A stretch of 10,739 bases of DNA from Candidatus Hodarchaeota archaeon (lineage in GTDB: Archaea > Asgardarchaeota > Heimdallarchaeia > Hodarchaeales > Hodarchaeaceae): NCBI GenBank assembly GCA_016839665.1, contig JAEOTU010000235.1:1-10739 (forward strand), read 5' to 3'. The notes under the pieces are model-generated. The model made no database searches. It was not told where the DNA came from and saw only the letters and a list, made by a program, of their open reading frames with translations. Positions 1-5,687 of this stretch are shown here, piece after piece. Each line of letters starts with the position of its first letter. Position 1 is the first letter of the stretch. The position numbers were made by a program, and so were the translations under genes.

Positions 1-647
1 CTTTTTTTTTGATTCTTGAAAGAATTCACCTGAACTGCTATTGGAGCTTCAGTTCGTTCGATTTCTTCGGTCATCTTTAATATTTCTCGAATTTTTTCAG
101 CTAATCGTATTGTTGTAGCTCCAGCTAATCTACTTTCATCAGTATAAAGCACATTTTTCTCTAAAAGAGGGGAATCCATGGAAACCTGGTAATCAATTTC
201 AAGTTGATAACGATTAAAGAGTTTTAGTGCATCAAGTGGAATTGTATGAATTCGAAGTGATTGGATTTGATCTATTGGAATCGATTTACTCTTAATCCAA
301 TTGAAAAGTTGCCAACGTTTTTCCAATCCTGGTGTTTTTGGAAGTAATTCCTTCTTAACAATCCAGCTCTCAATCCATCCCGCTTCTCGTATAGCAATCA
401 AAAAACACCCTCCACCAAATAGAAATAACAAGGAAGTAAAAGGAAAAAACTCACTATTTATCAAACCAAGCCAAAAGAATGCCCAAGGGCCCGTTGTGTC
501 TAAAAAGCTCCAATAAGCCCATACAAATAAAATTTGAAACAATGAACCCATTATTATAAAGAAGAGACTCCGACGCTTACTCCCTCGTTGAATAATCCAT
601 AATTCATCAGGATTTGGTTCTTTAAATTCAATAGTCATGAGACGCAT
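1..647 (-). CDS. Membrane protein with two N-terminal helices and a PH-like C-terminal region (3' end outside window)
   Basis: The reverse strand is open without a stop from ATG at 647 (alternative in-frame ATG at 638) to the left edge, giving 215 visible residues; the stop lies outside the window. Residues 1-26 are charged. Two hydrophobic segments follow at about 27-48 and 55-87, rich in Phe and Trp. From about residue 95 the chain is soluble, with an 'IPIDQIQSLRI' stretch at 123-133 that resembles the strand pattern of bacterial PH-like (DUF304/YdbT-type) domains. A helix-prone segment at 180-200 and a Lys-rich tail end the visible part. The two-helix plus PH-like layout is common in small archaeal and bacterial membrane proteins of unknown function, so no role is assigned. 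It is transcribed divergently from the metallo-hydrolase at 804. The reading frame is clear; the PH-like assignment is a pattern impression only. Confidence 0.72.
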   Translation of the reverse strand, partial: MRLMTIEFKEPNPDELWIIQRGSKRRSLFFIIMGSLFQILFVWAYWSFLDTTGPWAFFWLGLINSEFFPFTSLLFLFGGGCFLIAIREAGWIESWIVKKELLPKTPGLEKRWQLFNWIKSKSIPIDQIQSLRIHTIPLDALKLFNRYQLEIDYQVSMDSPLLEKNVLYTDESRLAGATTIRLAEKIREILKMTEEIERTEAPIAVQVNSFKNQKK

Positions 648-730
648 CGTACTCGTTTTAACTTCAATAAGGTTTTTTCTCGAAGCGTTTAGAATAAGCC
701 TTTTTTAATAATCCTAATCATGAGTCTTTT

Positions 731-742
731 AACCTTATATCT
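731..742 (+). promoter_or_regulatory. Candidate TATA box for the metallo-hydrolase gene
   Basis: An A/T-rich box centred on 'CTTATATC' lies about 66 bases before the ATG at 804, in the 156-bp divergent gap 648-803. With archaeal spacing, transcription would begin near 764, leaving a leader of about 40 bases. The gap also holds A/T-rich sequence near 702-714 that could serve the gene at 647 on the other strand. Both are guesses from composition; no other feature is evident in the gap. Confidence 0.3.
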
Positions 743-803
743 TAACTGTCAAGTCTTAAGGGAACTTATCTAGTACAAAACTGAAAAAATTATTTGATGT
801 GAA

Positions 804-1691
804 ATGATGAGTATTCAGAAACTAGCAATTCAAATACTTGTAGAAAATATTTCTGGACCTGGGGGAACTCTTGGAGAGAGTGGATTCTCTGCTCTTGCGG
901 AAGTGCTTTTTACTGATTCTTCAAAATTAAAAATTCTGTTTGACACTGGCCCCTCTCCTGTTGCATTTCTTAACAATGTCAATAAGCTTGAGGCCGATCT
1001 TACTACAGTAGATGCTATTGTTTTGAGTCATGGTCATTGGGATCATGTAGGAGGATTAAAAGAAGCAATAGCTTTAACGAAGAAGCGAATCCCTGTGATA
1101 TGTCATCCTCAAGCTCTTTCACCAAAATTTTTTCTTGATAAAGGAGAAATTATTGACGTGGGTATTCAAGAATTCTTTGAATCGTCAGAGGACATTAAAA
1201 AACATGCTGATCTCATAACAACAACGTCTTCTCATAAGTTCAACGGATCTATTATGACAACAGGTGAAATTCCGCGTCAAAATGACTTTGAAAAATTATC
1301 TGGAAATCTTCTAAAAATTACAACAATGAAAGACAATGAAGAAATTCCAGATAAAATCCAAGACGATTTATCTCTTGTTTTTCATTTGGCAGATGATTCT
1401 GTTGTAGTTCTTGCAGGGTGTTGTCATGCAGGTATCGTAAACACCGTTTCCTCAGCAATAGAATTAACGGGGTCCAGTAAAATAGTTGGAATCGTAGGAG
1501 GACTTCACCTTCATGATGCATCAGATAACAGGCTTACACAAACAGTTCAAGAATTAAAGAAACTTCCCATTAAAACGATTGCCCCTTGTCACTGTTCTGG
1601 ATTTAGAGGAAAAAATGCGATTTTTACTGCTTTTGGAAAAAAATTCTGTGAAACAGGCGTCTCCTCAACTATTCAGTATGAAGCTACTTAA
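804..1691 (+). CDS. MJ0301-type metallo-beta-lactamase-fold hydrolase (COG1237-like)
   Basis: This is a 295-residue metallo-beta-lactamase-fold enzyme. The metal site is clear: 'SHGHWDHVGG' at 75-84 gives H76, H78, D80 and H81. Further ligand-type residues are in 'GCCHAG' (H208), 'GGLHLHD' (H235) and 'PCHCSG' (H263). The 'TTGEIPR' stretch at 152-158, the 'DDLSLVF' segment at 187-193 and the closing 'CHCSG' are hallmarks of the family containing Methanocaldococcus MJ0301. That enzyme makes the dihydropterin-ribofuranosylaminobenzene phosphate intermediate of methanopterin synthesis. The family is broad, with many members of unknown substrate, and no other pterin gene is visible here, so the substrate is left open. 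There is no signal peptide, so it should be cytoplasmic. ATG codons at 804 and 807 are both possible starts. The gene ends 12 bases from the convergent aminotransferase. Confidence 0.88.
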   Translation: MMSIQKLAIQILVENISGPGGTLGESGFSALAEVLFTDSSKLKILFDTGPSPVAFLNNVNKLEADLTTVDAIVLSHGHWDHVGGLKEAIALTKKRIPVICHPQALSPKFFLDKGEIIDVGIQEFFESSEDIKKHADLITTTSSHKFNGSIMTTGEIPRQNDFEKLSGNLLKITTMKDNEEIPDKIQDDLSLVFHLADDSVVVLAGCCHAGIVNTVSSAIELTGSSKIVGIVGGLHLHDASDNRLTQTVQELKKLPIKTIAPCHCSGFRGKNAIFTAFGKKFCETGVSSTIQYEAT

Positions 1692-1703
1692 TCATAAACA
1701 GTT

Positions 1704-2780
1704 TTAATCTACCCTAACAATCCAATCATAAGGATCCTCTATCAAACCATATTGGATCCCTATAAGACGTTCGTAAAGCTTTTTTGATTTCTCACCTATC
1801 TGAAAGCTGTTAATTACATGTTCTTTGTTTTGATAATAAAGGCTACCAACTGGAGCGATTGAGGCAGCAGTCCCAGTTCCGAATGCTTCTGTGACTTTTC
1901 CATTGTAAATTCCTTCAATGAGATCATCTATTGATAACATTTCTTCTTTCACAGTGTATCCGAAGTCTTTAGCTATTTGAATGACACTCTCACGAGTCAC
2001 ACCAGCTAAAATCGTCCCAGGATCCAACGGTGCAGTATGAATGACGTCATTATAGACAAAGAAAATATTCATTGTACCTACTTCTTCCATAAACCGTTTA
2101 TGTATCGCATCAAGCCACAGAACTTGATTAAACCCTAATTTTTCTGCTTCACTAGTCATAAGAAAGCTAGCTCCATAATTTCCACCCGTTTTGGCATTAC
2201 CTGTTCCTCCAGGAGCAGCTCTAATGTATTTCTCACTCACTAATATCTTAATACAATTAAACCCTTCAGGAAAATACGGTCCAGAAGGTGATAGAATTAT
2301 ATAGAATAAATATTGGTTTGATGGTCGTGCACCCAAACCAGGTTCCGTTCCAATCATTGTAGGCCTAATATAGAGAGAAGATCCAATGGATTTTGGAGCC
2401 CAATCTTTCTCTAATTTTAATAATTCTTTCAATCCCGTCATATAGATTTCTGGATCAATCTCTGGCATCATCATGCGTTTAGCAGACCTATTAAACCGTG
2501 CAATATTTCTATCAGGTCGAAATAAGTTCAAATGCCCATCTTCGTTTCGATAAGCTTTCTGACCTTCAAAAATAGTCTGTCCATAGTGTAAGCATATTGC
2601 TGAGGGATCTAAGGATAATGGCTCCAACTTTTTGATTATCGCAGGTTCTTGCCAAGCATCATTCCTATACTCGATGATGAACATTCTATCTGTAGGTATT
2701 TTTCCAAATCCTAAATTATCCTCTGATTTATATTTTTCCCTTAATTCGGACTCAGGAATAGTTTCAATGTTTATTTTCAT
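1704..2780 (-). CDS. ilvE: Branched-chain amino acid aminotransferase (fold-type IV PLP enzyme)
   Basis: This cytoplasmic enzyme of 358 residues interconverts Leu, Ile and Val with their 2-oxo acids, using glutamate/2-oxoglutarate and pyridoxal phosphate. It is full length for the larger, eukaryote-like BCAT subgroup (about 340-370 residues). The lysine that forms the PLP Schiff base is K197 in 'GNAKTGGNYGAS'. Other family marks are 'CLHYGQTIFEGQKAYR' at 63-78, 'FRPDRNIARFNRSAKRM' at 87-103, 'EEVGTMNIFF' at 232-241 and the phosphate-loop region 'GTGTAASIAPV' at 301-311. The redox CxxC of mammalian BCATs would fall in this last stretch and is replaced by non-cysteine residues. ATG at 2780 is preceded by a TATA-like box about 26 bases upstream. 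No other leucine, isoleucine or valine pathway gene is adjacent. The family assignment is firm; substrate preference within the family is by homology. Confidence 0.95.
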   Translation of the reverse strand: MKINIETIPESELREKYKSEDNLGFGKIPTDRMFIIEYRNDAWQEPAIIKKLEPLSLDPSAICLHYGQTIFEGQKAYRNEDGHLNLFRPDRNIARFNRSAKRMMMPEIDPEIYMTGLKELLKLEKDWAPKSIGSSLYIRPTMIGTEPGLGARPSNQYLFYIILSPSGPYFPEGFNCIKILVSEKYIRAAPGGTGNAKTGGNYGASFLMTSEAEKLGFNQVLWLDAIHKRFMEEVGTMNIFFVYNDVIHTAPLDPGTILAGVTRESVIQIAKDFGYTVKEEMLSIDDLIEGIYNGKVTEAFGTGTAASIAPVGSLYYQNKEHVINSFQIGEKSKKLYERLIGIQYGLIEDPYDWIVRVD

Positions 2781-2800
2781 GTTTGATTCTTCCTGTATTT

Positions 2801-2811
2801 TCTTATATCAT
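2801..2811 (-). promoter_or_regulatory. TATA-like box for the aminotransferase gene
   Basis: Read on the minus strand the box is 'ATGATATAAGA', preceded by 'CCTAA', which could act as a BRE. Its centre is about 26 bases from the ATG at 2780. That is the usual archaeal TATA-to-start-of-transcription distance, so the mRNA may be leaderless or nearly so. An 'AGGAAG' at 2789-2794 (minus strand) resembles a Shine-Dalgarno site but would fall upstream of such a transcription start. Confidence 0.5.
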
Positions 2812-2867
2812 TTAGGAAAAAAAAATTAGCTGATTATTTCTTTAGAGTATTTTCAGATATACTTATG

Positions 2868-2887
2868 GTGTAAATATAATAAGATAT
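2868..2887 (+). promoter_or_regulatory. TATA-like region for the ChrB-MFS unit
   Basis: The A/T-rich stretch 'TAAATATAATAAGATAT' lies roughly 20-36 bases before the ATG at 2906, so a TATA box at its centre or right part predicts a leaderless or very short-leader mRNA. An 'AGGAAG' at 2892-2897 could alternatively be a ribosome binding site. It lies back to back with the aminotransferase promoter, with a run of nine A residues (2817-2825) between the two. Confidence 0.5.
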
Positions 2888-2905
2888 AGGCAGGAAGTTA
2901 AGTCT

Positions 2906-3439
2906 ATGATTTGGGTAACAAGAAACTTTGTACATGTAGATAGAGTCGCATGCCCTTGGTTAATCCGAAGATATGTAGATAAGGATGCAGAATTCTTATT
3001 TGTCCCAACAAATGATGTTAAGAGAGTGGCAAATACTGTTGGAGGTACTCCATTTGATATTCAAGGAGCTGAATTAGGTCATAAGGGAAATGAATGTTCA
3101 TTTGACGCAATTATTAGAAAATATGAACTAACTGAACCAGCCTTACACGATCACGCGGAAGTTGTCAGAGTTGCAGACACAGGTGGAGAAGATGCGAATT
3201 CCATCGCTCCTGGCCTAGAAGCAATTGCTACTGGTGCCCCTCTGATCTGTTCAAACGATCATGATACTCTTCAACAACAAATGGGTGTATATGATGCTCT
3301 ATTATCTTTTTTTAGATATAAGAGGCTTATGACACAGCACGCGTCTAAAACGAAGAGTATGACACGAGCAGAACGCAAAGCTTTCTATCAGGAACATTTT
3401 GGTACTAATGTTGAAGCTAAAGGAATGAACAAACAATAA
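2906..3439 (+). CDS. Stand-alone ChrB C-terminal (chromate resistance) domain protein
   Basis: The 177-residue product matches the C-terminal half of bacterial ChrB proteins (Chrome_Resist type) along nearly its whole length. Diagnostic stretches are 'VDRVACPWLIRRYVD' at 11-25, 'EFLFVP' at 29-34, 'TPFDIQGAELGHKGNECSFD' at 48-67, 'ADTGG' at 90-94, 'DHD' at 118-120 and 'VYDALLSFFR' at 128-137. Full-length bacterial ChrB has an additional N-terminal domain, which is absent here; single-domain versions are known. ChrB proteins are linked to chromate resistance, as regulators or as chromate-handling proteins, but the biochemistry is not settled. The last 35 residues are basic and polar. The gene is first of a probable two-gene unit with the MFS transporter 68 bases downstream, which suggests a joint role in resistance or export of a toxic anion. 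Start ATG 2906 is well placed relative to the TATA-like region. Confidence 0.88.
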   Translation: MIWVTRNFVHVDRVACPWLIRRYVDKDAEFLFVPTNDVKRVANTVGGTPFDIQGAELGHKGNECSFDAIIRKYELTEPALHDHAEVVRVADTGGEDANSIAPGLEAIATGAPLICSNDHDTLQQQMGVYDALLSFFRYKRLMTQHASKTKSMTRAERKAFYQEHFGTNVEAKGMNKQ

Positions 3440-3507
3440 GAATGGCCTAGTAGGGATAAAATTGCAGTGTTTTGCAGTTAAGATCTTTTGAACGGACGTA
3501 CTTACTG

Positions 3508-4716
3508 ATGGAATCAGAAAATCCCTATTTTTTCTATTTCATATGTTTAATTGGAATGATTGCAATTTTTGGTAGTACGATGGCAAAAAACCCTACTTTA
3601 CCACTTTTTACAAGTCAACTGGGTGCAACAGAATGGCAATTAGGGATTATTGCTGCAATTGGACCGATTCCAGGCATATTTTTGAGTGCACCAGCAGGAG
3701 CCCTTGCGGATCGATGGGGGAAGATTAAGGTCATCCAAATTTCATTATTATTTTTCGCTAGTGCGCCTTTTCTTTATCTGTTTGTGACAGAATCTTGGCA
3801 GCTTGTCCCAGTACGATTCATTCATGGTTTAGCAACAGCAATTTTCGGTCCAGTAATCTTATCATTAATTGCTTCGCATTATCCATCTGAACGAGCAAGA
3901 CAAATGAGTATTTATTCATCTCTTGTCATGATAGGGCGTGTAATAGCCCCTTTACTCGCAGGGTTCTTAATATCTGCAGGATCAATATTTGTGGTCTATC
4001 TAGTTTGTGGGTTCTCTGGTATAATAGCACTATTATTAGGATTAACTTTTTCTCGGCAGGATTCTAATCGAACGTACCCACGTCATTTTCCTAAGACGGT
4101 TCCGAGTAGTTTGTGGCAAATTATCCGAAATCGTAATATCCTATTGACTAGTTCGATGGAAGCAGTGGTATTCTTTGCTATCGGGGCATTTGAAACGTTC
4201 TTACCAAAACGTATGGAATCATTATTATGGGATCCAATACTGATAGGCTTCGTTATGGCATGTCAGATTGGTGCGATAATATTCATTAAACCCTTCATGG
4301 GAGTATTATCTGATAATTGGGAGCGAAAACCTCTTATAATTATTGGTCTAATGGTTTGCGCAAGTTCTTTTCTGTTCCTTGGGCTTTTTCAAAATTTTGT
4401 GATCTTTTGTTTTGCATCTCTTGGTTTCGGAACTGGGATAGCTATTTCTACATCTTCAACTTCTGCTTTGGTTTCAGATTTCAGTAAAGAACAAGAATGT
4501 GGTTCTGCAATGGGAACTTTATCTTCAATCATGGATGTGGGTCATTCACTAGGACCACTTTTGTGTGGGTTTGCAATTAGTAGTATAGGATTTTCCAACG
4601 CGTATTTAGGAGTGGGAATTCTCATTATTATTGGAATAATAATTTTTGCGATAACCGTTCAATCTACCAAGAAAATATCTATAACGGATCGCGGGAGTCA
4701 GTCAGACAAAGGTTGA
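3508..4716 (+). CDS. MFS transporter, probable drug or toxic-compound exporter
   Basis: From the ATG at 3508 the product has 402 residues and about 12 hydrophobic helices, the normal size for a major facilitator superfamily carrier. The loop between helices 2 and 3 carries motif A, 'GALADRWGK' (64-72), and the second half repeats it as 'GVLSDNWERKP' (265-275). The proline- and glycine-rich 'GPIPGIF' in helix 2 is typical of the DHA-type efflux branch. The frame also opens at a TTG at 3472. The ATG is preferred because it places a short charged 'MESENP' directly before helix 1, and no ribosome binding site supports the TTG. The gene follows the ChrB-domain gene on the same strand, so the cargo may be related to that protein's substrate; the substrate cannot be read from sequence. 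Its final 38 bases overlap the end of the convergent GH130 gene. Confidence 0.87.
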   Translation: MESENPYFFYFICLIGMIAIFGSTMAKNPTLPLFTSQLGATEWQLGIIAAIGPIPGIFLSAPAGALADRWGKIKVIQISLLFFASAPFLYLFVTESWQLVPVRFIHGLATAIFGPVILSLIASHYPSERARQMSIYSSLVMIGRVIAPLLAGFLISAGSIFVVYLVCGFSGIIALLLGLTFSRQDSNRTYPRHFPKTVPSSLWQIIRNRNILLTSSMEAVVFFAIGAFETFLPKRMESLLWDPILIGFVMACQIGAIIFIKPFMGVLSDNWERKPLIIIGLMVCASSFLFLGLFQNFVIFCFASLGFGTGIAISTSSTSALVSDFSKEQECGSAMGTLSSIMDVGHSLGPLLCGFAISSIGFSNAYLGVGILIIIGIIIFAITVQSTKKISITDRGSQSDKG

Positions 4717-5614
4717 CTAAGTCATTGATTACAGCCGTTCCAACACACATCACTTTGTCAGCTCCACCCCAATACAGTTTTAATGTGCCATCATCTTCTG
4801 GTACAGCCGCGCAGGAAAATACAACGTTATGGACGTACCCTGTTACTTCCCATGGGTCTTCAGGTTGGAGAATCCACTGATCGCTCACTCCTAGGACTGT
4901 AGCTGGATCGTTTAGCTTATGTAACGCTGCACCTAACCGATAAACACACCCATCCATTGTAGGAAAAACACCATGATAAATGCTCAACCAGCCTTTTTTG
5001 GTTCGAATTGGTACAGCTCCAGGTCCGATTTTCATTTCATCCCAGTGATAGGTAACAGGTTTCATTACTACTCTAGAATCACCCCAATATCTTAAATCAG
5101 GGGAATAACTGATCCAGATTGACCAAGGGCTGATATCTGAATGTGGCCGGTCGAGTTTGACATATTTTCCATTGATTTGTTCTGGGAAGATTACAGTATT
5201 CCTATAGTCTGCTTGTGTGATGAAAGCGAATCTTTCAACAGATTCGAAATCTTCGGTTCTTGCTAGACCAATACGAACACCGTGTTTGGAATAGGCACTA
5301 TAAGTTATGTAATAAACTCCTTCGAGGGGAGTAATGCGTGGGTCTTCGACCCCAAATTCCTCATATTCAGAGAATATTGCCTCTTTTGAAGGTGTCATAA
5401 ATGGTTCTTCTCGGGAAGTGAAATTAAAGCCATCATTGCTTTCAGCAATACCAATTATTGATCGGCCACTAGCTCGGTGTGAGCGAAATAGCATGATATA
5501 TTTACCATTGAATTTAGCAACACCGGCATTATGGACTGTTTCAACTGGATACGGGATGTCTTCTTTTGTTAGAATAGGATTTTTCTCATAGCGTTGGATA
5601 TATTGATTTTTCAT
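4679..5614 (-). CDS. GH130-family glycosidase or beta-mannoside phosphorylase
   Basis: A 311-residue five-bladed beta-propeller enzyme without a signal peptide, hence cytoplasmic. GH130 marks in order: 'RYEKNPILT' at 8-16, 'VHNAG' at 27-31, 'LFRSHR' at 42-47, 'GIAESNDGFNF' at 55-65, 'GVEDPRIT' at 88-95 (D91 is the probable general acid), 'YRNTVIFPEQINGKYV' at 137-152, 'KIGPGAVPIRTKKGWLSIYHG' region at 195-215, 'YRLGAAL' at 225-231 and 'YWGGADKV' at 281-288. GH130 members cleave beta-mannosides, mostly by phosphorolysis to mannose 1-phosphate. The Arg-Asn at 138-139, K195 and H214 are consistent with a phosphate-binding set, so a phosphorylase is slightly favoured over a hydrolase. No sugar transporter or other mannan gene is adjacent, which leaves recycling of the cell's own glycans as one possibility. 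The gene lies 73 bases downstream of the flavo-heme fusion on the same strand. Confidence 0.88.
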   Translation of the reverse strand: MKNQYIQRYEKNPILTKEDIPYPVETVHNAGVAKFNGKYIMLFRSHRASGRSIIGIAESNDGFNFTSREEPFMTPSKEAIFSEYEEFGVEDPRITPLEGVYYITYSAYSKHGVRIGLARTEDFESVERFAFITQADYRNTVIFPEQINGKYVKLDRPHSDISPWSIWISYSPDLRYWGDSRVVMKPVTYHWDEMKIGPGAVPIRTKKGWLSIYHGVFPTMDGCVYRLGAALHKLNDPATVLGVSDQWILQPEDPWEVTGYVHNVVFSCAAVPEDDGTLKLYWGGADKVMCVGTAVINDLVNLCLTDSRDPL

Positions 5615-5660
5615 CTTTTAACCCCAATATATAATTCACCATGTTACGATATGTTCTTCT

Positions 5661-5672
5661 ATTTATTATGTC
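5661..5672 (-). promoter_or_regulatory. Candidate TATA box for the GH130 gene
   Basis: On the minus strand 'CATAATAAATAG' lies about 52 bases before the ATG at 5614 and predicts a leader of about 25 bases. A second box, 'AATTATATATT' near 5626-5636, is only about 17 bases from the ATG, which is too close for ordinary archaeal spacing. The gene could also be read through from the upstream fusion gene 73 bases away. Confidence 0.3.
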
Positions 5673-5687
5673 TTATACTAATGGTTG

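Noticed and set aside
301..516. Short plus-strand open frame (71 codons) near the left edge
   Set aside because: It lies entirely inside the longer minus-strand frame 1-647, which has sensible membrane-protein composition; its own Lys/Pro/Asn-rich product resembles no protein family.
741..760. Imperfect palindrome 'CTTAACTGTCAAGTCTTAAG' upstream of the metallo-hydrolase
   Set aside because: The arms match only if two bases are skipped, and such patterns are frequent in A/T-rich DNA; it is not enough to call an operator.
3472..3507. TTG start for the MFS gene at 3472
   Set aside because: There is no ribosome binding site or conserved N-terminal extension; the ATG at 3508 gives a normal MFS N-terminus directly before helix 1.
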